Origin: Candidatus Poseidoniia archaeon
Lineage (GTDB): Archaea; Thermoplasmatota; Poseidoniia; MGIII; CG-Epi1
Direction of reading: 5' to 3'
Length of the DNA stretch: 22,892 nt
Assembly: GCA_029941645.1 (NCBI GenBank)
Contig: JAPYSZ010000009.1
Location: forward strand, 1-22,892
Shown here: positions 14,860-21,687 of the stretch, in pieces
Layout of the letters: each line of letters opens with the position of its first letter
Numbering within the stretch: the first letter of the stretch is position 1
Notes under the pieces: generated by a model
Databases searched by the model: none
The model's input: the letters and a program-made list of their open reading frames with translations, nothing else
Told to the model about the DNA's origin: nothing
Translations under genes and position numbers: made by a program

Positions 14860-17217
14860 TTAATTCCTCAGTGGTTTTCCGGTTGTTAGCATATGTTCGA
14901 TACGATCCATTGTTCCTTCAGTTTTCATTAGTTTGATTATACTTTTTCTTTCCATCTCAAGTATTTTATCATCAGATACTGTATCAGTTGGATCGGTGTC
15001 TCCGCCACTCAAGATGTGTGACAATTCTTTGGTAACAATTATATCGTGTGGTGTTGCATGACCTGCTTTTACTAAATCATCAACCGCCAGATCTAGTGTA
15101 GCTTTGCCTGAGGGACCTGGTAGGCAGTGCTCATTAGGCAGTGGTGCTTCATAATTCTCTATCATTTCGAGACATTTGGATTTAGCCCCATACAGGACAC
15201 GTGCACGGTTCATGGTTATTTCATCATCTTTTCCTAGGAAGTGCAATTCTTTTGCTTCTTGCGCACTTGTCGCTACTTTTGCAGTACCAACATTCTGAAA
15301 TATTTTCATAATTGTTGCCATTGGTCCTCTTGGTTGTTTGGGGTCGTTATTCCATCTGGTAATCATTTCTTTGCAGCCACCCCAAGCAGGAACAAGACCA
15401 ACACCAACTTCGACTAATCCAATGTAGCTTTCTGAATGAGCTTGTACTGCATCACAGGCGAGTAAGACCTCGCATCCACCTCCGATTGCCAACCCTGAAG
15501 AGGCTCCCACTACTGGGAAATTCCCATGCTTTAGCATCATGAATGCCATTTGTCCTCCAAACACAAACTTTTCAGCTTCTTCCCAAGCTCCTACATTAGC
15601 AACAAAACTTGATAATCCTAAATTGGCCCCGGCCGAGAAGTTGCTCCCATCGTTTCCAATTACAACTCCGCTGTAATTTCCAGATTCGCATTGATCCGCA
15701 GCTTCACTTAATGCTTCCATAATTAGCGGATCCATAGAATTCATCTTACTGTGGAATTCTGCTAGAATGATTTGGTCTCCCATATCCCATAAACTAGCAG
15801 AGGGATTTCTGAATATTGGTTTTTGTCCGCGTTTCACATCTGTAGCCGTGAGATATCCTTCCGGTTTCTTAATCTTGCTATATTTTCCGTCAATTCCGAA
15901 ATAGAGAACGTCCTTTCCTTTTTCCTCATAGAAATTACCCTCAGCGACTTTTTCCAATAATTCTGGAACTTTCATTCCTTCTTCTGATATTCTTGATACA
16001 AACCATGAAGGTCCAAGATCATCCAGCATCTCAAAGGGTCCTTTCTTCCAAAGGAATCCGTTTTTCATAGCTAGATCAACATTTACAATGTTACCTGTTA
16101 TCTCAGGTACTAATGAAGCGGCATAGCTAAGTGTCTTGGAGAGGACTCTCCATGCATACACACCTCCTTTATCGTTGTATTCAACTAGAGCTCTCAATCC
16201 TTTCTTTCCTGCTTTGACGCTTTTAAGTCCGACTTTTCGAGATGATTTAGAATATTTTCCTGTTTTTAGGTTTCTAGATTCTTTAATTTTCTTGCCTGAA
16301 TCGGAATTTAAACGATAAAATCCACCTTTACCTTTTCTACCAGTATAGCCATCTGAAATCATTTCAGATAAGATTTTCTCTATACCTAGTTTTTCCTGTT
16401 CTTTTACACCTATATTATACATGTCATTTTCAGGAAGATTTGAAGACATACTTTCTGTTACGTGCGGTATCAAATCTAGACCTACAACATCTCCTAATCC
16501 AAATATTCCAGTTTTAGGAGCGCCAATGGGTCTTCCCATTATCGCATCTGCTTCTTCTACAGTAAGACCTAACTTCACAGCCTCAACCATTCCAATTAAA
16601 GTCCAGTAAGTTCCTATTCTATTTCCAATGAAACCAGGAGTGTCATTACAGATTACAACTTCTTTGCCTAGTTTTTTATCACAAAATTCAGAGACAGCAT
16701 TTATTTTCTTTTTACTTACTTCTTTGCCCGCTACAATCTCTAGTAAGCGGAGGTATCTTGGTGGGTTAAAGAAATGAGTGATGATGAAATCTTCAGCAAA
16801 TGATTTTGGCATCCCTTCTACTAATTGTTTTCTTGGAATAGTTGATGTATTCGAAGTTATAATAGAGTTTTTTTTTCTATTTTTATCTATTTTCTTAAAC
16901 ACATCATGTTTTATTTTTATTTTTTCTAATACTACTTCAATTATTAGATCGGCATCATTGATTAAATCAAGATGATCCTCTATATTTCCAGTTGTAATAA
17001 ATTTTGCATTATCTCGGTGCATCAAGGGTGTCGGACTACCAAGTTTCACCGGTTTCAGCATATTTTTTACTGCAGTCTCCGTAATTATATTCCGATTTCT
17101 TGCACCGTTTGGTACAATATCTAGTAAAGTTACTGGCAGGCCTGCGTTTGCTACATGGGCTGCAATTCCACTACCCATAACACCAGCTCCAATTACAGCA
17201 ACTTTTTCAATATCCAT
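14860..17217 (-). CDS. fadN: Fused 3-hydroxyacyl-CoA dehydrogenase / enoyl-CoA hydratase
   Basis: This bifunctional protein (785 residues) is predicted to hydrate enoyl-CoA and oxidise the L-3-hydroxyacyl-CoA with NAD+. The N-terminal dehydrogenase (about 1-420) has the NAD motif GAGVMGSG (10-17), SNTST (122-126), catalytic His148 in THFFNPP, and GYTGRKGKGGFY (290-301). The C-terminal crotonase domain (about 475-690) has both catalytic glutamates, Glu583 in AIGGGCE and Glu603 in LVEVGVGLVPAWGG. The domain order is the reverse of E. coli FadB/FadJ and matches Bacillus FadN and archaeal fusions. The ATG directly follows the thiolase stop (TAAATG). The dehydrogenase half is locally very AT-rich compared with the crotonase half. 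Confidence 0.95.
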   Translation of the reverse strand: MDIEKVAVIGAGVMGSGIAAHVANAGLPVTLLDIVPNGARNRNIITETAVKNMLKPVKLGSPTPLMHRDNAKFITTGNIEDHLDLINDADLIIEVVLEKIKIKHDVFKKIDKNRKKNSIITSNTSTIPRKQLVEGMPKSFAEDFIITHFFNPPRYLRLLEIVAGKEVSKKKINAVSEFCDKKLGKEVVICNDTPGFIGNRIGTYWTLIGMVEAVKLGLTVEEADAIMGRPIGAPKTGIFGLGDVVGLDLIPHVTESMSSNLPENDMYNIGVKEQEKLGIEKILSEMISDGYTGRKGKGGFYRLNSDSGKKIKESRNLKTGKYSKSSRKVGLKSVKAGKKGLRALVEYNDKGGVYAWRVLSKTLSYAASLVPEITGNIVNVDLAMKNGFLWKKGPFEMLDDLGPSWFVSRISEEGMKVPELLEKVAEGNFYEEKGKDVLYFGIDGKYSKIKKPEGYLTATDVKRGQKPIFRNPSASLWDMGDQIILAEFHSKMNSMDPLIMEALSEAADQCESGNYSGVVIGNDGSNFSAGANLGLSSFVANVGAWEEAEKFVFGGQMAFMMLKHGNFPVVGASSGLAIGGGCEVLLACDAVQAHSESYIGLVEVGVGLVPAWGGCKEMITRWNNDPKQPRGPMATIMKIFQNVGTAKVATSAQEAKELHFLGKDDEITMNRARVLYGAKSKCLEMIENYEAPLPNEHCLPGPSGKATLDLAVDDLVKAGHATPHDIIVTKELSHILSGGDTDPTDTVSDDKILEMERKSIIKLMKTEGTMDRIEHMLTTGKPLRN

Positions 17218-18345
17218 TTATCCTCTTTCAAGCACAGTTGCGCATCCTTGACCGCCACCAACGCACATTGTAGATAGAGCATATCTGGCATCACTGTTTT
17301 GGAGTAATGCTGCTGCTTTTCCAGTTATTCGAGCACCACTAGCTCCTAACGGGTGCCCCATGGCTATAGCACCTCCATGCATATTCAGTTTAGAGGTATC
17401 AATTCCTAATTTATCTATACAAGCTAGACTTTGTGCTGCAAAAGCTTCATTCATTTCAATAATATCTATGTCCTTAAGTTCTAGACCTGCTCTTTTCAAT
17501 GCTTTTTGAGATGATAATACGGGTCCTATTCCCATTATTTCGGGATTACAACCAGAGATTGCCATTCCTCTGATATATGCCATAATTTCCAAATTATTTG
17601 AAACTGCATATTCTTTTGAACAAACAATAACTGCAGCAGCACCGTCTGTTAGTGGTGAAGAGGTTCCAGCTGTAACGGTACCATCTTTATCGAAGGCGGG
17701 TTTCAAAAGCGCCATTGATTCCAATGTTGTTTCAGGCCTTACACAGCCATCTTCATTTACGCCATCTACTGTAATAATTTCTTCTTTGAATTTCCCTTCA
17801 CTCATTGCATTGGAGGCTTTTTGATGGCTTTCTAGGGCCATTTGTTCTTGTTTTTCTCGGGATATTGAATGTTTTTCAGCTAGATTTTCTGCTGTATGTC
17901 CCATTCCTATGTAGGCATCCATGTCTACAAGGCTTGGATTGAGCATGGGGTTGAAGCCAGGCATCGGAACTCTACTCATTGATTCAACACCTCCAGCAAT
18001 AAATAATTCTCCAGATCCAGAATTTATGGCTCCAGCAGCTTGGTGAATAGCTTGCATGGAAGATGCACAGAATCGGTTGACAGTTACACCACCAACACTG
18101 TTAGGTAATCCAGATAGGAAGACTACATTACGCGCCAAATTCATTCCTTGTTCAGCTTCGGGAAATGCACACCCTAGAACGAGATCTTCAACATCCGCAG
18201 TATTTATTTTACTTTTTTCTATTAATCCTTTAATTACTTTAGCAGCCAAATCATCAGGTCTAGTTTTGCATAGTTGTCCTTTTTTAGCAGGAGTAAAAGC
18301 AGAGCGAGCATATCCGCAAATAACAATCTCAGTCATTTTAATCAT
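17218..18345 (-). CDS. fadA: Acetyl-CoA acyltransferase (thiolase II / 3-ketoacyl-CoA thiolase)
   Basis: It cleaves 3-ketoacyl-CoA with CoA to acetyl-CoA and a shortened acyl-CoA, the last step of beta-oxidation. The catalytic triad is present: nucleophile Cys93 in NRFCASSMQ (90-98), His331 in GGAIAMGHPLGASGAR (324-339), and Cys361 in CVGGGQGCA (361-369). NEAFAAQS (299-306) is also present. The intact second Cys and GHPLGASG mark a true degradative-type thiolase rather than an archaeal acetoacetyl-CoA thiolase/DUF35 or SCP-x type lacking these residues. It is the first gene of the operon. The ATG at 18345 is about 23 nt from a TATA box; an ATG three codons later (18336) gives the more usual N terminus MTEIVICGYARS and is nearly as likely. 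Confidence 0.95.
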   Translation of the reverse strand: MIKMTEIVICGYARSAFTPAKKGQLCKTRPDDLAAKVIKGLIEKSKINTADVEDLVLGCAFPEAEQGMNLARNVVFLSGLPNSVGGVTVNRFCASSMQAIHQAAGAINSGSGELFIAGGVESMSRVPMPGFNPMLNPSLVDMDAYIGMGHTAENLAEKHSISREKQEQMALESHQKASNAMSEGKFKEEIITVDGVNEDGCVRPETTLESMALLKPAFDKDGTVTAGTSSPLTDGAAAVIVCSKEYAVSNNLEIMAYIRGMAISGCNPEIMGIGPVLSSQKALKRAGLELKDIDIIEMNEAFAAQSLACIDKLGIDTSKLNMHGGAIAMGHPLGASGARITGKAAALLQNSDARYALSTMCVGGGQGCATVLERG

Positions 18346-18363
18346 AGATACAAGCAGTCTTAC

Positions 18364-18409
18364 TATATAAAACTAGGACTAAATTTTTAAAATATGAAAC
18401 ATTTATATA
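18364..18409. promoter_or_regulatory. Mirror-image divergent promoters of the beta-oxidation operon and its TrmB-like regulator
   Basis: The block begins with TATATAAA (18364-18371, the - strand TATA box for the thiolase operon) and ends with TTTATATA (18402-18409, the + strand box centred 25 nt before the regulator ATG at 18431). An A/T dyad, ATTTTTAAAAT (18383-18393), sits midway. Both transcripts would be leaderless or nearly so. A regulator binding here could cover both promoters. Confidence 0.6.
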
Positions 18410-18430
18410 CTAACTATTAAATAATATTAC

Positions 18431-19207
18431 ATGAGCCGAGTCAAACAATACCAAAAAGGTGAGTTTGAAGATCAAATCAATACTCTCAAAAAATTAGGAT
18501 TTACAAATGATGAAGCACTTATTTATCATGTAATTCTAATTTCAAAAGAATGTACTGTGGGAGAAATTAGCCGCTCAATAAATTTTTCTAGGTCCAAAAT
18601 ATATGGTGTTATAGATAATTTATTATCTGAAGGTATTGTTGTAGAAGGCAATACACATCCTAAGTCCTATTATCCTATAGATCCTAGAGAAATAGCTGAG
18701 AAAAGATTAAAAGAAATAGAAAGCGCAGCTCAAGAGGCGGAATCGGACTTATACAAATTATATCAATCTAAAAAAATTGATTATTTAGAAACGTTAACGG
18801 TTAAGGATATGGAAATATTTTCTCAGGTCGTTTCAATGTGTGCGAGGGCTGAATCTACAATTGATGTGATTGCTTCGATTCTTCCTTCGGAAATGCCTAG
18901 AAATGTATGTCGAGCTTTTTCAGATGCTAGTGGGCGTGGTGTTAAAGTTAGACTACTTTTTCCAAATAAGGAAACAAATCTTGATTTGTCCCGTTTAGAA
19001 GGTCTTTTTGAGATACGTCTTTCTTCATATATCCCTCCTGCGGGCGTAATATTGATTGATGAAAATGAATTTTGTGTCGGAGGTCTGGATGTTCCAGACT
19101 CTAATAATACGCTATTAGGTATGTGGATGAATCAGCCTGATTTGGCAAGACTCGTTGGTTTAATATTTAACAATATATATGAATCATCTATTGTTTATGA
19201 AAGTTAG
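18431..19207 (+). CDS. TrmB-family transcriptional regulator
   Basis: This archaeal-type regulator has 258 residues. The N-terminal winged helix (about 14-80) is TrmB-like, with LKKLGFTNDEALIYHVIL (19-36) and recognition region INFSRSKIYGVIDNL (50-64). A charged coiled coil (about 85-118) for dimerisation follows. The C-terminal domain (about 120-258) resembles the phospholipase-D-like effector fold of TrmBL proteins (for example GRGVKVRLLFPN at 168-179). The ATG at 18431 follows a well-placed TATA box. It is divergent from the beta-oxidation operon with a shared 85-nt promoter region, so it is inferred to control that operon, possibly in response to a fatty acid or acyl-CoA. Known TrmB proteins mostly sense sugars, so the ligand is open. 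Confidence 0.88.
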   Translation: MSRVKQYQKGEFEDQINTLKKLGFTNDEALIYHVILISKECTVGEISRSINFSRSKIYGVIDNLLSEGIVVEGNTHPKSYYPIDPREIAEKRLKEIESAAQEAESDLYKLYQSKKIDYLETLTVKDMEIFSQVVSMCARAESTIDVIASILPSEMPRNVCRAFSDASGRGVKVRLLFPNKETNLDLSRLEGLFEIRLSSYIPPAGVILIDENEFCVGGLDVPDSNNTLLGMWMNQPDLARLVGLIFNNIYESSIVYES

Positions 19208-19216
19208 TATTCTGAT

Positions 19217-20833
19217 TTATTTCTTCATAAAAGGATAGGTCCAATCATGTATTTCCATATCGGTGCGTTTGACGGAGCGTGGAGATATCCATCTAAGAAG
19301 ATTCAGAGGTCCTCCTGCCTTATCATTGGTTCCTGAGGCTCTAGCACCTCCAAAGGGTTGTTGTGCAACCACAGCTCCTGTTGGCTTATCATTAATATAG
19401 AAATTCCCTGCTGTAAATCTAAGAGCATTATATGCTTTCTGAATATTTTCTTCAGACTTTGCAAATATAGCTCCTGTCAGTGCATATGGTGAAGCCTCAT
19501 CACAGAGTTTTAGTGTTTCTTCGAATTTATCATTGTCATAGACATAAACGGTCAACACAGGTCCAAAAATTTCTTCAACCATGGATTCCGACTTTGGATT
19601 TTTTGTGACAATAATGGTCGGCTCAATGAACCAACCAGTTTCTTCATTACTTCCTCCTCCTGTAATTATTTTGCAATCTCTATTTGATTTAGCTCGCTCA
19701 ATATATCCTGTTATTTTATCAAATGCTCTCTTATCAATCACTGAAGTCATAAAATTGGTAAAGTCGTTACAATCACCCATCCTAATTTTTTCTATTTCTA
19801 CAACTAAATTATCCTTTATTGAATTCCATACAGAATTGGGAATGTATGCTCTACTTGAAGCTGAACATTTTTGACCTTGATATTCGAAGGACCCTCTGAG
19901 AAGTGCTACTAACAGACTTTTTTCATCACAATCTGAGTGGGCCACAATAAAATCTTTACCGCCAGTTTCACCTACTATTCGCGGATAACTTTTGAGATTT
20001 GGCAAAGCTTCTGCAATTCTTTGCCATAATCCTTGGAAAACTCCGGTAGAACCTGTGAAATGAACTCCTGCAAAAGCTGGGTTTGACAAGGCTGTTTCAG
20101 TTATTTTTGCTCCAGATCCAGGTAGGAAATTTATAACACCTGGAGGTAATCCAGCTTCCATCATTAGTTTCATAATCATATAATTTGAATAATATGAATT
20201 TCTACTTGGTTTCCAAACAGCAGTACAACCGACAAGAGCAGGTGCACTTGGTAAATTTCCAGCTATGCTAGTAAAATTAAATGGAGTTATAGCTAATACA
20301 AACCCCTCTAGAGGTCTTATTTCAGTTGTATTAACCATTCCTTCAGGTGAAACTAATGGTTGTAACTCATCATGAAAATTCTTTGCGTAATATGAATTAA
20401 ATCTCCAGAAATCAATTAATTCACATGCCGCATCAATTTCAGCTTGAAATACAGTTTTACTTTGATTTAACATAGTCGAAGCATTTACTTTCATTCTCCA
20501 ACTAGTGGCAAGCAAGTCAGCGCATTTCTCAAAAATTTTCGATCGTTCTTCTAACCCCAATTCAATCCATGCTTTCTGTGCACTTACAGCTGCATTACAG
20601 GCATTTTCCATTTCGTTTTGTCCTGCAAGATGTACATTAGCCAAAACATGTTTGTGATTGTGTGGTACCACTTGAGTTACGGTATTTTTTGTGTAAATTT
20701 CTTCACCATTTATTATACAAGGGATGTCTATTATTTCAGATAATTGTGAGGTAATTTCTTTTTCTAAATTTTCTCTCTCTTTACTACCTACTTCATAATT
20801 CAGTATCGGTTCATTATCCGGTTGTGAACTCAT
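19217..20833 (-). CDS. pruA: Delta-1-pyrroline-5-carboxylate dehydrogenase
   Basis: It oxidises glutamate semialdehyde/P5C to glutamate with NAD+, the second step of proline (and arginine/ornithine) catabolism. This 538-residue aldehyde dehydrogenase has Asn186 in PFNFT, Glu289 in VGETGGKDF, and the catalytic Cys323 in GQKCSASSRAY. PFGGARASGTNDKAGGP (493-509) is characteristic of P5CDH (ALDH4A1-like) rather than generic ALDH. An ATTAATAT box about 25 nt upstream supports the ATG at 20833 and a leaderless transcript. No proline dehydrogenase gene is nearby, so the P5C may come from an unlinked enzyme or from ornithine. It converges on the TrmB-like gene with a 9-nt gap and is not part of the beta-oxidation operon. 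Confidence 0.93.
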   Translation of the reverse strand: MSSQPDNEPILNYEVGSKERENLEKEITSQLSEIIDIPCIINGEEIYTKNTVTQVVPHNHKHVLANVHLAGQNEMENACNAAVSAQKAWIELGLEERSKIFEKCADLLATSWRMKVNASTMLNQSKTVFQAEIDAACELIDFWRFNSYYAKNFHDELQPLVSPEGMVNTTEIRPLEGFVLAITPFNFTSIAGNLPSAPALVGCTAVWKPSRNSYYSNYMIMKLMMEAGLPPGVINFLPGSGAKITETALSNPAFAGVHFTGSTGVFQGLWQRIAEALPNLKSYPRIVGETGGKDFIVAHSDCDEKSLLVALLRGSFEYQGQKCSASSRAYIPNSVWNSIKDNLVVEIEKIRMGDCNDFTNFMTSVIDKRAFDKITGYIERAKSNRDCKIITGGGSNEETGWFIEPTIIVTKNPKSESMVEEIFGPVLTVYVYDNDKFEETLKLCDEASPYALTGAIFAKSEENIQKAYNALRFTAGNFYINDKPTGAVVAQQPFGGARASGTNDKAGGPLNLLRWISPRSVKRTDMEIHDWTYPFMKK

Positions 20834-20853
20834 ATTTGTTAGAACAAGACGGA

Positions 20854-20861
20854 ATTAATAT
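20854..20861 (-). promoter_or_regulatory. TATA-like box of the P5C dehydrogenase gene
   Basis: ATATTAAT (read on the - strand) is centred about 25 nt before the ATG at 20833, matching the leaderless spacing seen elsewhere in the window. Confidence 0.4.
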
Positions 20862-20912
20862 GCTTATGTCCTTAACCATAATATTTAATTTGATTATCTA
20901 CAATGCATTAGT

Positions 20913-21092
20913 ATGGCTAGGCTTGATGTTAAGGACAAGGATCCGTTTGCCAATGCGGACGCAGAACCTAAAGATAATGTGTCAGCTTCAGGATTCTTTG
21001 CTCGACTTATTCTTAGATTTGGGTTATATCGATTGTTTTGGTTTCTAGTTAGTGGGGCTATCAGTTATATCATTTATAAATTATTCTTATGA
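20913..21092 (+). CDS. Small single-TM protein of 59 residues
   Basis: No family is recognised. The ATG at 20913 opens a frame to TGA at 21090-21092. The product has a soluble, charged N terminus (MARLDVKDKDPFANADAEPK) and a hydrophobic C terminus (about 40-59, beginning RLFWFLVSGAI) that ends right after the predicted helix, a tail-anchored layout. AATATTTAAT lies 25-34 nt upstream as a possible promoter. It sits alone between the P5C dehydrogenase and tRNA genes. A competing 74-codon frame at 20824-21048 overlaps it but has a less protein-like composition and no promoter. Protein reality is inferred from composition and topology. Confidence 0.6.
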   Translation: MARLDVKDKDPFANADAEPKDNVSASGFFARLILRFGLYRLFWFLVSGAISYIIYKLFL

Positions 21093-21156
21093 ATTTTGAT
21101 TTGTCAGTAGCTATCATTGGTTTAAATTATCGAAACCGTAGAAAGTTAGAATAATT

Positions 21157-21234
21157 TGGTGGGCCCGACCGGATTTGAACCGGCGACCTCCCGATTATCA
21201 GTCGGGTGCTCTAACCAGACTAAGCCACGGGCCC
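21157..21234 (-). tRNA. trnI-GAU: tRNA-Ile(GAU) with encoded CCA
   Basis: The - strand folds into a standard cloverleaf. The acceptor stem is GGGCCCG/CGGGCCC, the D stem GCTT/GAGC, and the anticodon stem CCCGA/TCGGG with loop CTGATAA giving anticodon GAT. The T arm is GCCGG-TTCAAAT-CCGGT. The discriminator is A (21160) and the 3' CCA is encoded (21159-21157). There is no intron in the anticodon loop. A TATA-like TTAATATT about 30 nt upstream (near 21265) may be its promoter. Confidence 0.96.
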
Positions 21235-21320
21235 GAGGTTTTGTTACCAGACTAGGGGATTTAATATTACATGCTATTTAGGACTTATTTTAGTTAGAAA
21301 TATAAGGTGGGGTGACCTTG

Positions 21321-21330
21321 TTTATTTATA
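21321..21330 (+). promoter_or_regulatory. Possible TATA box of the ATP synthase operon
   Basis: TTTATTTATA is centred about 41 nt upstream of the subunit H ATG, which would give a leader of about 14 nt. Apart from this and the tRNA promoter, the 132-nt gap 21235-21366 shows nothing recognisable. Confidence 0.35.
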
Positions 21331-21366
21331 GGGCTTTTGTACTGGTAAAGAGTCGTTATTTTAGAC

Positions 21367-21687
21367 ATGTCACGCAACGATTTATTGGTTAAGATTAAGC
21401 GAGCTGAAACTGCAGCTGAACAGTCTGTAGAAGATGCAGAAAAAGAGCGCACTCTAGCACTTCGTGAAGGTGATAAAGAATCTCTTTCAATTATTGTCGA
21501 TGCAAGGAAAAAGGCAGAGTCTAAAGCTTCTAAAGATTTAGATAAAGCCAAGACGGACATATCTAAGAATAAAGATAAAGTTTTGAAGGACGGAATGGTT
21601 TCTATTGAAAAGATGCAGGCCGTATCTCAGGACAAAAGTAGTAATTCAGCCGAAACTTTTGTTAAGAAGTTTTTGGAGTCTATGTAA
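21367..21687 (+). CDS. ahaH: V/A-type ATP synthase subunit H
   Basis: This 106-residue, almost entirely helical and highly charged protein fits the peripheral-stalk subunit H, which pairs with subunit E and links the A1 head to subunit I. Heptad-like stretches such as KIKRAETAAEQSVEDAEKER (9-28) predict a long coiled coil. There is no enzymatic motif. Identification rests on length, coiled-coil character and position directly before subunit I, where archaeal A-ATPase operons usually have it. Its TAA is followed immediately by the subunit I ATG. Confidence 0.85.
   Translation: MSRNDLLVKIKRAETAAEQSVEDAEKERTLALREGDKESLSIIVDARKKAESKASKDLDKAKTDISKNKDKVLKDGMVSIEKMQAVSQDKSSNSAETFVKKFLESM

Noticed and set aside
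20824..21048. A 74-codon open frame on the + strand
   Set aside because: It begins inside the divergent P5C dehydrogenase gene and overlaps the better supported 59-codon frame; its translation looks like an out-of-frame reading.
21213..21255. Nine-base direct repeat (ACCAGACTA) in the tRNA-Ile gene and just upstream of it, as a possible attachment site
   Set aside because: It is short, in the D-arm region rather than at the 3' end of the tRNA, and no integrase or mobile DNA lies nearby; chance is the simplest explanation.
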